A stretch of DNA of 64,000 nt from Acestrorhynchus altus (Eukaryota > Chordata > Actinopteri > Characiformes > Acestrorhynchidae). Below the pieces are notes generated by a model. It worked only from the letters and a program-made list of their open reading frames with translations. It was not told the DNA's origin and did not search any database. Below, piece by piece: positions 11,490 through 22,339 of the stretch; position 1 is the stretch's first letter, and each line of letters starts with the position of its first letter. The position numbers were made by a program, and so were the translations under genes. The stretch covers positions 24,890,540 to 24,954,539 of the forward strand of contig CM067521.1 of the NCBI GenBank assembly GCA_034509495.1, given 5' to 3'.

Positions 11490-12028
11490 TACACACTAAC
11501 ACTTGTGCCCCCTCTATAGTGTGCACATGTGTGCAAAATGGGGCGGAGCCAGGGAGCATAAAAAGTGTTTCTGCAAGTTTGAAACAGAATGTTAAGAACT
11601 ATATAAACAATACCTCCACAGCCGTGTCCCGCTCTGTTTATATCTGATATAGATATAAATATTGATATATCGCTCAGCCCGTATCCCGCTCTGTTCATAT
11701 CCCGATATAGATATAAATATCGATATATCGCTTGGCCCGTATCCTGCTCTGTTTATATCCCGATACAGATATAAATATCGATATATTGCTCGACCCATAT
11801 CCCGCTCTGTTCATATCCCGATATAGATATAAATATCGATATATCACCCAGCCCGTATCCCGCTCTGTTTATATCTCGATATAGATATAAATATCGATAT
11901 ATCGCTTGGCCCGTATCCTGCTCTGTTTATATCCCGATATAGATATAAATATCGATATATCGCTTGGCCCGTATCCTGCTCTGTTTATATCCCGATATAG
12001 ATATAAATATCGATATATCACCCAGCTC
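11490..12028. repeat. 58-bp satellite array, block 1, with its left module
   Basis: Seven monomers share gatatagatataaatatcga, starting at 11646, 11704, 11762, 11820, 11878, 11936 and 11994, an exact 58-bp spacing. Each monomer also has cccgtatcccgctctgtt and a palindromic tatcgatata core. The 130 bp to the left (11490-11620) is a non-tandem module (tggggcggagccagggagca, then gtgtttctgcaagttt) that is also found, diverged, before block 2 at 23.4 kb. Because 58 is not divisible by three the frames are scrambled; the tyrosine/isoleucine-rich frames here are artefacts. Confidence 0.9.
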
Positions 12029-12029
12029 T

Positions 12030-13495
12030 GCTCTATGCTGAATACAAAGGTAAAGCCGTTGGCCCTCAGAAAGTCATCCATATGGATGCTTCCTCCCTCC
12101 TACCTGCCCCGTGTTGATTTTCCCAAATCTGACCGATCAGAATCCTCCACTCTGAGCCTTGCGGCCCATTTTTAATGACTCCCTCCCCCAACGCTGTGGC
12201 TCCGTTAAGAGGCAGATCCTTCCTCCACAGCCATCGGGGATGAGGTTGAGTCTTCAGGTTGGGTTTGGCTTTCTGAACGTTTGGGCTGAGCTTTATGTGA
12301 AGATGAAAGGGAAGCAGGCTTGTAAAATGTTAGCTTGTTGAAACCTCTGTGTGAGCCGTTTCTTTTCATTGTCTGTCTCTCTGGCTCTCTGTCTCTGTCT
12401 GCGGTTTACTCAGCTTCATATCCACAGGCTGTGTCTTCAGAAGACGAGCAGAAGAGAAATGGGCTGACATGAGAGTCCTGGCTGCTGGACATGTGTTTAC
12501 TCTGCTTGTACGCGTCTCCGAGCCTTTCTCACATGTCCACAATTGCAGTCTCACACACACATACATTTCCGATATAGGTTGGGACACTTGGCCTACCTCC
12601 AGAGTTTGTGGCATGTTGCACTGATTGACAGTAGCCACAGGAAGATGAGGAATCTCTCCATTCAGCGGGTGATTATCTTAAATGGAGAAATTAAAGGATT
12701 ACAAAGGAGCCTAGTAATCCAGCTGCCAATCGCATGCCTCATTAGAGGGAGAGAGAGGGGAAGGGGGGGCGAGAGAGATTTGTATAGAGGAGTGGATTAG
12801 TTTTTGCCTCTTTCTCACTGGCTGGTCTTCATGGTGAAGAAACTTTATCCCATGGCGATGTATTTGAACTGCTTGGTGGAGTGCGACCGCATTCAGAGAT
12901 ACGCACGCCTATCCCGATCACTCTCCGCTGATAGCCCGTATCGCTCATATCTCATTTTGGCCTATTGTGAAGAGATTTAGAACGTCCGGACTGTGTAAGA
13001 ACGCTTCTCCTCTGGGGAAAGGGAAGATTTAAATGGAGAGACGTAGGAGCTCATTATTGATTCACTCCAGACCAGATCAGTGGCTACATTTCTCAAAATA
13101 GACATTTATTTGTTCTTTCCGTATGAAAAATGTCCAGATCCCCGAGAACGCAGCGGACTGTTCGTAGAACATCTCCATGTGCCTGGTGACTTACATCTTT
13201 AATTTCGTTATTCATATCGGCCGTAAAGGAACGGCTCATATATTTTAATACCAACTCTGACGGACACATTCCGAGTACGGAGGCCGCCTGGCTGCTTTGC
13301 TGTGCGCTAAAGGCCAAATCGATAGAGCCAAGCCTCCATTCTCCTCTGTTAGAGCATTGACTACCACTTCAGAACCATCACAGCTCTGCGGCAGCACTCC
13401 AGTCCCCTACAGCACTTCATATATGTCCTCTCGAGTCCTGCCGCAAGGCTCCGAGTCTCTCTCTCAATATATACACACAGAGTATGGACCGAACA
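12030..13495. other. Intronic sequence, no element recognised
   Basis: No gene was recognised. A perfect 7-bp inverted pair lies at 12696-12720 (see separate entry). A GA-rich patch is at 12747-12780. The remainder is unique-looking, with short uninformative frames. Confidence 0.45.
12696..12720. promoter_or_regulatory. Inverted pair of TAATCC-type homeodomain motifs (candidate)
   Basis: GGATTAC (12696-12702) and GTAATCC (12714-12720) form a perfect 7-bp inverted repeat with an 11-base gap. TAATCC is the classical core for bicoid-class (OTX/CRX/PITX) homeodomain proteins. Function is inference only; a chance occurrence is quite possible. Confidence 0.25.
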
Positions 13496-13499
13496 ACCG

Positions 13500-13680
13500 T
13501 TACATTATGACCATCACCTCGTTTCTCCTCTCACTGATCATCCAGGAGCACTTTGTGGTTCAATAATTCCAGACTGTAGTTCATCTGTTTCTCTGCAGAC
13601 TTTATTCTCCTCCTTTCACCCTGATCTTCAATGATCAGGACCACCACAGATCAGCTGGTATGAATGGATCCAGACAAGAT
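13500..13680 (-). mobile_element. MITE family M1, copy 2 (partial)
   Basis: Read on the minus strand it repeats the internal part and right end of the 2.4-kb copy: ctgtggtggtcctgatcatt, gaagatcagggtgaaaggag, then gatggtcataatg. The left end is missing or has merged with the neighbouring relic. Confidence 0.55.
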
Positions 13681-13724
13681 GCAGATGGAGACACAAGCTC
13701 ATCCCGCTGGATATTTCTGGTTGG

Positions 13725-14048
13725 TGGACGGTTCTCAGGTGGACCGTGCCACATTTGGAGGACTGTGCTTCTGAAGGTGTCCTGTGATATCTGGTACTAA
13801 GAGCTGCAGATCTTTAAAGTTCTGTAAATTGTGAGGTCCGGCCTCCATGGATCATATTTAACTGATGGTTCTTTCTTGGAGTGCTTTTGATGCTGACCAC
13901 GGCTTATTGGGTACACCCCAAAGACCTGCCTAATGTTTTGGAGATGTTATTGCCCAGTTGTTCAGTTCAGTTCTTCATACTTGCCTATTTGCCACTGTAG
14001 ATGATCAGTTTATCCGTCAGTGGTGGTAATGTTATGGACGGTTGGTGA
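13725..14048 (-). pseudogene. Mariner-type transposon relic
   Basis: On the plus strand the text runs tgaaggtgtcctgtgatatc, then taaattgtgaggtccggcct, ccatggatc, and closes at cagtggtggtaatgttatgg. I recognise this order as the antisense of a widespread fish Tc1/mariner-like element, with most of the internal transposase region deleted. No usable frame remains. It lies directly against the M1 copy, so the two may share an end. Confidence 0.5.
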
Positions 14049-14174
14049 AGGAAGGAGACGGAAAGTCTTAGTTGAGAGTAAAGTAATTTTGGAGCATTAT
14101 TTGGTCCATCATGGTTTGGACCCAATGTTAAAATCTGCCAAAGAAAGGAGGAGCTGAAATGCAGACACAAGGTC

Positions 14175-14470
14175 GTGGTATCGTAGGCTCCCCTGCCACC
14201 CCTTTCAGAGACTGACCTCAGGCTCCCATGTCACCTATGAGATGGACCCCGAGCTGCTCTTACACCCCTTCACATTGGCTGCCCACCTTCCATTTACTGG
14301 ACCTGGACTAGTTGCTACCTGCCACCCTCTGGACATATGGGGGTCCAGTGTCCCCTTATTAGCTATGAGTAGTTTGACCACAGGAGGAGGGGTCCCCCCT
14401 TGTGAACCTGGTTCGTCCCAAGGTTTCCTCCTCCTGGTCTGTGTCCGTTTGGCTCATTAGTATCTTTGTT
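14175..14470 (+). mobile_element. LINE 3'-UTR-like repeat, copy 1
   Basis: Words such as cacattggctgcccacctt, agtagtttgacca, aggaggaggggtcccccc and cctggttcgtcccaaggttt also occur in the same order at 51.06-51.35 kb. The ending resembles the LINE tail word ctcaaggtttcttcctc. No protein-coding part remains. Confidence 0.5.
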
Positions 14471-15489
14471 CTTTGTTTCGCGTGGTGTTTGATTTATGCT
14501 GGACAGCAAATAAAAAGTGTGGTAACTCCACTGGTGTTCAGATGTTGGAGCTTTGGATGAAACGGTCTGTGAATGACCGTGTACAGTCACGACGGCTGTC
14601 GAGTGCGAATGGCCCAGCTCTGAGGCTAACAGAGTTTTTAAGAATTGGCGAATTTTCTTCGGAATGCAGGAGGTGATTGTACGGCCAGTGAGTGGCTGTG
14701 TTCTGAATCTCAAACAGCCTCCAACACAGCAGAATCTATCGTTTAACTGCTCTGCTTTTTGAGGAATATAGTGGTGAAAATTGTTTCTGGAAGGGACTAT
14801 TCAAATCCCCCCGTGGGCCTTCCAGTGGCTTGATTCACAATTCTGCACTTCTGTACAAACTATATTATCGCCTTATGCAGCACTTCCATATGAAAAGATG
14901 GAATTTGCAGACGGACTCCGGTCTGCTCTTCTTTATTTATATGTACGTGTTTATTTATTTATAAATCATGAATGTGGTTAACAAGACACAGCGCTGAGGT
15001 GTGCGGCGCGTCTTGAATATAAATGAAGCTAAAAGCTGTGCTTTGGGAGATGATAAACGTTTGAATGTCCAGTGTGGCGTGGTCAGTCCTGTGTCGCCCC
15101 GTACAATGCTTACGTGTCCTCTATCGCTCTAACTCGGAGTGAAGGAGTTTTCAGCCCGTTTTTCAGCTCTGCTTTTGCGCCGATCCGGTCACGGGATGGG
15201 CTCTGGAAGGTTATTTGATGTGCTGGGAGCTGTAGGGGTTTGCAGGAGGCCTGTATGTGCTGTGAGCGTCTTCAACCTCTTCACGTTTGGGTCAAATTCT
15301 TGAAACGGGACTAAAGCGCGAGTGTGAGCACAATCACTTTGGACTGATATTTGACCCGGGCTGGTTGGTTCTGGCAGTGGAGACATGGGCAGGTTTATTG
15401 ACTCAAGTCTAATTTTCTTGCCAACCTCAAGAAGCTTATAGGTTGTAGAAAATGCTTCGGGAGCACATCTGATCTGAAATATGCAGCAT

Positions 15490-15712
15490 CCCTTTGATTC
15501 CATGGGATATGGGAGTAGAAGACCCACCAAAGTGCCTGCAAAGTGCCTGCCTGACATAAACCCAGTCAAGGATTTATGGGATGGGGTGAAGAGGACTTTT
15601 AGCACTTGAGTTTCTGCACCGACAAATACCTGTCCAGATCGGTGGTTGTCCAGATGACACAGCTGGAAATCCCTCCATCTGTCCCCTCGATGCCGTAGGA
15701 GAACATGAAAGT
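15490..15712 (+). pseudogene. Tc1/mariner transposase relic
   Basis: The plus strand encodes PDINPVKDLWDGVKRTF (15550-15600), the region around the last catalytic acidic residue of Tc1/mariner transposases (family form S-P-D-x-N-P-I-E-x-x-W). The frame is broken just after by a stop, and the upstream catalytic part is not recognisable. The 180-codon open frame on the opposite strand (15189-15731) is therefore a shadow of a dead transposon, not a gene. Confidence 0.6.
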
Positions 15713-15889
15713 GGCAAACCACGATCCCCAAACACCACTGCTGTTAAATGGATCAGTTCCACAACCCAAAAATACCGTTACAGACGTCTTGACTTTTGAT
15801 ATTTATGTCCCCACAATTGACCTACACATGCGTTCTTGCCCTGGTCCAACATGCACTGGCCAATTCCTGAGAATATGCTACTTTTAGAA

Positions 15890-17515
15890 CGTTTGTATTT
15901 TATTTTCTGAGAGTCGTTGCTCCAAACAGTAACTCTGGAGAACATCAGCATCACCAGGCTCTGCTAGATGTCAAATACTTTGACCACAAAAAGCCTCAAC
16001 TGCTTCACAAGCATCACGCATCGCCTGATCAATAAAATGGACTTGTTTCAATGCTGCATTCCAGCTCCGGTGTAGGAACATTTTTTTGACGTGACATCCT
16101 CGGTTCTTCCTGGTTATGCTGTTTCTCTCGGGTGCGTTATAGAATCTGAATCTACTGTTATTAGTTGTAAATTCAGTAATGATTTATCGTCTCCGTTACC
16201 AAACGTCCTGCTGTTCTAAAAGGTGCTGTTCTAGCTCTGTTGAAATGACCGACCTTCTGTTTTCTTACAGCAGCTTTATTTTTAAATGCACGCTACGGAG
16301 CAGAACTCGCCAGGACTTTTTGAACCGTTTTATATAAACTAATATCCGTAATTAACAGTTGATAGTAAACGCATTATTATGCTGCTGTCATATCACAGCA
16401 TAAATGGCCTTAACATGACTATTATCATTTACAGCAGTTATTTCTAGAACAATCGCTTCCCAACAAAACGATTGTGACAGGCTTTGTGCGATACCCTGTG
16501 ATGTCCAGGGGTTATTCTTGCCCTGAGCTCAATGATTGTGAGGAGGCCCACTTCCACCGGACCCACTGTGCCCCTGACCATACAGAAGGGGATAAGGATA
16601 TGGATGGAAAGCTCTTTGGAAATTCGATTAAAAAACGTTTGAAGTGCATTTGAAAGGAACGTTGTGAACATCTGAATGGAAAACCTGTTACTGGATTTCC
16701 GCAGCTCTTGTGGGAGAGGAAAAAAGGCCTTGAGTTCTAGAAAGAAGTTTTTCTCCACATGAGCTGTCATGGTGGTAACCTTAATCTGGCTGGAGGGTGA
16801 GGATTTCTTTATTTATGAGTGGTGTTACGATATGGAATCAGCTGGCCTGGTGCTTTGTTAGGAGGAGAAACACCAAAGAATTGAGGGAAGAGCTGTAGAT
16901 GTTGCACACCTTTGCGTTCTGCTGTTACACGCCTGAAGTACTGTAGTCGTGGAGGATCTGAAGGGTTAACGGAGAATCGCAGGCTGGAGTTCTAGCTCAC
17001 AAATGAACATCTATCCGTCTGCGAATGTGTAGCGGCTCTGAGGATTTCAAAGCCAGCAGGAAACCTTGGTGTCTTTGTATTTGCGTTTTAATCTGCTGCC
17101 TGATAGATGAAACAAAGCGGTGATGTTTAAAGATCGAGGACTCCTGAGGTTAAGCATTTTTACAGTGAATTTTATGCTTCAAAAAGCACATTTTGTCTGC
17201 TATTGATGTCCATTCGGAGGTTGCACGTCTGCTCTTTTTGTCATGGAGTCGTTGCACTGATGGGCCTTTAATACGACTGTAAAGATTACAGTGCGAGAGG
17301 GTTGTCAAATAAACATTGCACCCTTCCCAGACTACAGCATACATATAATCCACAAATCATACAGGCAGTTAATCCTGCTTTATGGGAAGGAGGATGATAA
17401 TGCACAAAGCTCGCTCAACACTGACGCCTAAATGTTTGTTTTATTTCATTTCCCATATTTCACTGTCACACTCGGACTCAGAAGTAGTTTGCCTGTCTGC
17501 TGAAGCCCCTATGGA
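15890..17515. other. Intronic sequence, no element recognised
   Basis: No repeat or gene was identified. The minus-strand 108-codon frame near 16444-16770 has no motif I recognise and no splice context; it is probably chance. AT-rich sequence lies at 16310-16440. Confidence 0.45.
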
Positions 17516-17520
17516 GCATG

Positions 17521-17533
17521 ACACACACACACA

Positions 17534-17583
<50 letters not shown>
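17521..17583. repeat. (CA)n microsatellite
   Basis: About 31 CA units with one acag interruption near the start. Confidence 0.95.
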
Positions 17584-17589
<6 letters not shown>

Positions 17590-17681
17590 GCCCCTAAAGA
17601 GCTACATGGCTAAGCCTCTTGTCACGGTGTGTGTGAAGGCTGCGTTTAGGTTCTAGGAGAAAGCCTCTCCCCACTGTGCTC

Positions 17682-17683
<2 letters not shown>

Positions 17684-17733
<50 letters not shown>
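17684..17733. repeat. (CT)n microsatellite
   Basis: About 24 CT units; first of two CT tracts in this cluster. Confidence 0.95.
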
Positions 17734-17736
<3 letters not shown>

Positions 17737-17837
17737 ATCACTGCAGGAAAAATACCTGGATTTTTCTGGGGAGCTGCAGTAGGTGCAGCTTTCCTTACCT
17801 CTTTGAAGCCGTAAGGCTTATGTACACACACATGCGT

Positions 17838-17838
<1 letters not shown>

Positions 17839-17881
<43 letters not shown>
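17839..17881. repeat. (CA)n microsatellite
   Basis: About 21 CA units, preceded by a short imperfect tgtacacacacatgcgtgta palindrome-like lead. Confidence 0.95.
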
Positions 17882-17883
<2 letters not shown>

Positions 17884-18143
17884 CATACCAATATGGACTT
17901 GAATGTGCATGGAGGCATGTGACACAGGAAGCACATTCAGGAAAGTAGAGAAGGAGATTTGGTCGGCAGGAATAATGATACAGAGAGAGGCATCATCACG
18001 CTTTAGGGCTCATGGATCAGCAGATCTTCTGATGCTTCCTCAGCCTCTGGCCTCTGACGTTTTTCTCTCCTGGCCTTTTCTTATGGAGCTTTATATCCAA
18101 TTTAGAGCCTTCTTTACTACTCTTCCTCCCTTTATCTCTCTTC

Positions 18144-18188
18144 CTCTCTCTCTCTCTCTCTCTCTCTCCCTCTCTCCCTCTCTGTCTC
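18144..18188. repeat. (CT)n microsatellite
   Basis: CT-rich tract, partly interrupted by ccc triplets. Confidence 0.9.
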
Positions 18189-18241
18189 TACCTGTGTTTG
18201 GGTCTCTGGTTGCATCTGAAGTCTATAGTGAACCATAGAAA

Positions 18242-18261
18242 GATGATGATGATGATGATGA

Positions 18262-18328
<67 letters not shown>
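18242..18328. repeat. Compound (GAT)n-(ATT)n microsatellite
   Basis: Seven GAT units pass directly into about 22 ATT units. Confidence 0.95.
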
Positions 18329-18331
18329 TAT

Positions 18332-18600
18332 CCTGTTAGTGTCACACAGCTCTGAGGGACTGGGGTTGTGGGTTTGAGTCCCGCCGAGGTTGCTGTCTGT
18401 GAGGAGTTTGGTGTTCTCCCCGTGTCTGTGCAGGTTCCTTCCAGGTACTCCGGTCTCCTCCCAGATGGTTGGTGAATTGGTTGTGCTAAATCATGTGTTT
18501 GTGTGTGTTTGTGTGTGTGTGTGTGTGTGATATACTTTGATGGCCCTATGATTGCAAGTAAGCTCTGCATCCACTGTGAACCTATTCAGGATGAAGGTTA
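18332..18600 (+). repeat. tRNA-derived SINE, family C, with internal (GT)n
   Basis: A B-box-like gggtttgagtccc (18370-18382) is followed by the conserved fish SINE body words gtgttctccccgtgtctgtg, caggttcctt and ctccggtctcctcccag. A GT tract (18495-18529) lies in the usual position of the variable microsatellite of this family, and gatggccctatgattgc follows. The left side abuts the ATT microsatellite. Confidence 0.6.
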
Positions 18601-18620
18601 AGACTGTCTGACTGATGACT

Positions 18621-18626
18621 AATAAT

Positions 18627-18672
<46 letters not shown>
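18621..18672. repeat. (AAT)n microsatellite
   Basis: About 17 AAT units with one phase break, just after the SINE; probably grown from its A-rich or short-repeat tail. Confidence 0.9.
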
Positions 18673-18842
18673 CATTGCATTAGAACACAGCTCAGATATT
18701 AAAGACAAAAGCAGTACAAGAACAGAAAATACAAAATGAACAGCACTAAACATAAAATATATATATATATTAAACATATTATTCAGTATATTAATCATTT
18801 AGCTTCATAACATTAAATGGCCTTGTTTTCAATTTTAACAAA

Positions 18843-19548
18843 CACTCATTGTCAAAAAAAAATGTTGCACAAATATTTGCACCCAGAAGGAACATTGGAC
18901 GGCAGTGAAGATCAGGATCAATAACTGATGATAACTGTATCTGATCTGATCAATATTTATTGATCTACTCGTACAGAAGTGGTGTCTCTCAGGACGGCGT
19001 CAGGTTTAACGCAACACGCCAGACGTCTCTGCATGGAGGTGTAGAGGTTCCTAATGGTGTCCTGTGATGATCCATCCCATGCAGCTTGAAAGTTCTCACT
19101 CAGTTCTGCAGATGGTGTGGTAGAGGTGGAGTGTTGATAGAGCGTCCAATAGCGTCCACACATTTTCAATCAGGGACAGGTCTGGAGATGAAACCGACCA
19201 TGGCGTAGTATCTGTGTCTTCAAGACGAGATCTTGAGACGGCAGCAGTGTGTGGACGAGCGTCGTCATGCTGGAATAGAGCACCGGAGTGTGTGTTCAGA
19301 AAAGGTAGAACCATTGGTTGCAGAACCTCATTAACGTAACGTTGGACTGTGACAATGTCCGTAATGAAGACCAAAGGTGATCTGGCATCGGACGAAATTG
19401 CACCCACACCATGTGACATGACAAACTGCTGGTCATTGGTCGTCTCCACCCTGCCAGGGATCCTGCCGTTCAGAGTGATTTCATGACAGTCAGTTATGAC
19501 ATTGCAGTCGATTGATTCCTTCTGGGTGCAGCTATTTCTTGATGAGTG
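18843..19548 (-). mobile_element. Tc1-like element, family T2, copy 1 (internally deleted)
   Basis: The element has recognisable inverted ends: cactcattgtcaaaaaaaa with ttgcacccagaagga-type words at the left, and the complement of gcacccagaaggaatc...cactcat at the right (19514-19548). It is 706 bp, much shorter than a full Tc1 (about 1.2-1.6 kb), so the N-terminal half of the transposase is gone. Inside, on the minus strand, lies a transposase remnant (see next entry). Related copies are at 30.77 kb, 35.8 kb and 63.2 kb. Confidence 0.7.
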
Positions 19549-19563
19549 TAAATTCATCTTCAA
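18957..19563 (-). pseudogene. Tc1-like transposase remnant (C-terminal half)
   Basis: An open frame on the minus strand (155 codons, from 19563) carries the Tc1 motifs FQHDDARPHTA, with the second catalytic Asp, and SPDLSLIENVW, with the third acidic site changed from the usual N-P-I-E context. A shifted frame continues into the C-terminal tail (QDTIRNLYTSMQRRLACCV). The first 15 or so codons translate the terminal inverted repeat and are not genuine. The DNA-binding domain and first catalytic Asp are absent. Dead copy. Confidence 0.75.
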
Positions 19564-19564
19564 A

Positions 19565-20890
19565 GAATCTCATTTTTATAATGAAAGCAAAACGATATGT
19601 AGTACTGAGTACTGCGATTAAACGAATATTACAGTAATGGTTTTATGTTTCGGAATGATATTTATTCATGTCCCTGATTGCTCTGCACTTTGTCCCCATG
19701 AAACCGGCAGATAAGTTTCCTCAGGCAGCAGGAATCGATACCGTGTTCATTAACGGAGGGTTTCCGATAGCGTGGATGATTTGTGGTGTTCTATGCTGCT
19801 GTGTGCAGCATGTAGCCATCTGACTGCTGGTGCAGAACACAAGAATCTTTTTAGGGAACATCACTGGAGGAAGCCGTGTGAGCTGGACCCCACGTGGAGC
19901 TTTTTAGCTGTTGCCGTCTCAGATTTCCGTTCTGACAGCGGTATGAATGACCTTTGACCTCAGGTGGCAGGCGGAGACTCTGATGTTGTGGCCCCCATGC
20001 CAGAACCATCCTCCTGTCGCTGAGGGCAACCCTCATTGCGACGACAGTGATGCCTCTCGGGGTCTCTGCCTCACTGACAGCTGATGAAGCGGCCTCTGTG
20101 AATAACAAACAGTCGCGTTATCTCTCTCTCGCGCGTTCTCGCTCTCTCCCGTCCTCTCTCTGTCTCGGCGGGAACTGTGACATGTTACTAAACACCTCTG
20201 AATCAGTGTAAGTGTCTTCAGACAGCAGCACCCCCTGATGGAGTGCAGAGGCGGAATGGACCATGGGGGTTCCTCCGTGTCTTTCCCCAGGAAATATTGT
20301 GTACATGTGGGTCAGTGACCAGTGACGAGTCCAGAAGCTGTTTAGAGTTTAAGGTGGTGGTTTCGGCTTAGTGAAACCTCCTCGTCTGACAGTGGTGTCC
20401 TCGTTCATGGTAAATGACCAAAAGTCATATATTCTCTTGCTTTAACGGCTTCTTCATAGTTCAGAATGCATGTAATTATAAAATGCAGATGATCACGGTC
20501 AGTCGTCACTGAGATTATTGGTCATTATTGGAAACAGTACAGCCTTTGAATGATTGTGAAGGTGGTTCTTTATTGTCTGCAGCGTTTGGATGGGACCCAG
20601 GAAGAGGTGCTTTATTCTTATCCAGCCACAATGACTGTGTTCCCAAGGGATCTGATGGAACCGAGCTGTTAGAGGATACAATAGGAACATTTTATACCCA
20701 GACTCACAGGGGTGTAAAACATACATATGTATGGCTTCTGTGTCAAAAATATTGCCCATGTAATAGTGAGAGTGTGCAGCCAAAACTCTACTTCAGTCAA
20801 ATAAAAGGTGTCTATGTTTAAACACACTCCAGCATAAAGAAAGTGGATCAAATGAGCCACCACACACTCCACACACACAACAGCTGTGTT
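19565..20890. other. Intronic sequence, no element recognised
   Basis: Unique-looking sequence with short frames only. A CT/CG-rich patch is at 20120-20160 (tctctctctcgcgcgttctc). No gene was found. Confidence 0.4.
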
Positions 20891-20895
20891 CCAAA

Positions 20896-21207
20896 CCTCA
20901 GGCTCCTGCCAAGGTGGGCTGCGTTTCTTGGCCGCAGTGTCATAAAAGGCTGTTTTAAGTGGGAAGACCGTTCCGGTGCAGACTACGTTTAATCTGATTT
21001 TGTTGATGCAAAAGATGTATCCTTTGCAGCCATTGGTTCCCCTCAGTTCTCTGCAAACAATTAAAACCACGAAGAAAAAATAGCAAGAGGTGGGACCTCT
21101 TTGGACTATTTCAGATTGACCCAGTTGTGTGACCAACAGGCTACCAAGAAGGACATTTTATCGGACAGTCCTGCCAAGGACATGCCCCACCTTGGCTGTA
21201 GCCTAGG
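20896..21207. mobile_element. Short inverted-repeat element (MITE), 24-bp ends
   Basis: The left end cctcaggctcctgccaagg continues to tgggc, and the right end is nearly its reverse complement (gccccaccttggctgtagc, then ctagg). The ends match at about 21 of 24 positions. The 310-bp element has no coding capacity; the 155-codon minus-strand frame that covers it is a shadow. It may be a non-autonomous hAT-type element, but that class is a guess. Confidence 0.5.
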
Positions 21208-21220
21208 CTTTGTGGGTGTA

Positions 21221-21241
21221 TGGATGGATGGATGGATGGAT
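21221..21241. repeat. (GGAT)n microsatellite
   Basis: Five tetranucleotide units, 14 bp beyond the MITE end. Confidence 0.9.
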
Positions 21242-21244
21242 CAT

Positions 21245-22335
21245 CATGATTTTTATAACAGAAGCAGCTTTAGAGATCCGGGTCAGAGCCTCTTTAGAGC
21301 AGCAAAAAGGGGGACCCAAAGGGGAACCAGTCCTCTGGTCGATATCAACAAAACAACAGAATGACACGGAACAAAAGATAAGAGAATATTCATGAAGAAC
21401 TATAGCTAAAGTGACAGCAGGCCAAGAGTGAGAGCGAGAGAGTTTGAGGCAGTGTTTGCGTTACAATCGTTAATCAGCAATGCAGGTTCTAGTGGTGTGA
21501 GTGAACCAATGCGAGGATCCTGAGGAGGACAGCCTCACAGAGGGGTCGTGGAGCCGGGTCAGGTACAATCATGACTGATAAGGCAGGACGGGTCAGGACG
21601 GGTCAGGAAGGTTTAGGAAGGTTTAAGTTAATATTGGGGAGGAGTGGGAGCAGGTACCAGCACCAACCACCGGACTTGAACCAACATCAGTCAAGCAGCA
21701 GGGGTAGCTCAGGACATGGTAATTGAACGCTGATACGGAACGTATAGTCAAACTTTTCCTTTTCAAACCAGAAAGAAAAGCACAAAATACCGTTAGAGCA
21801 GATATTTAATTTCGGTAACGCAAACATCTATAATAAAACTAATAACTCTGTTCCTGTAATGAGCTTATGTGCAGAGTGGTTTGTCACAGCCATGAACAGA
21901 CTGACGAAACCCTTTTGTACCCTGAGCTTTCTACAGATTAGTGCGGAGACGTTCTTCTTGAACCGAATAAGACGATTTGGCCGTGCTGTACTTTCCCCTA
22001 CTCCCTCCAATCATGTGCTTCAAATATGAATTTTGGTTTTAATACAGGATCTAGCCCCAATTTCCTGCTCCTAACCGTTTCTTCATGAAAGGAAGAGGAG
22101 GCTGTGTTTGTACGTTATACCACGTCAGCTTGTGCCCGTCCTGCTCTGCTGTAAAGTGTCTGATTGCATGCTCATATTTTTTCACACCTCATAATGACTG
22201 CAGTATATTATTAGAGGCCGGAGTCTGGAGGGATTTGGAATTTACTGTAGTGTTACACTCAGTTAATTAATTTAGCAAGCAGTACTAATCTAAGGTGGGA
22301 CAGGGAATACTGTCAAGGTTGGTCTGCTCAAGGTA
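21245..22335. other. Intronic sequence, no element recognised
   Basis: No gene was found. A weak short tandem pattern lies at 21580-21625 (gacgggtcag and aggtttaggaa repeated twice). Confidence 0.4.
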
Positions 22336-22339
22336 GAAC

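Noticed and set aside
16444..16770. 108-codon minus-strand frame with possible protein-like ending (GTVGPVEVGLLT)
   Set aside because: I could not match it to any family, and the opposite strand and flanks give no support.
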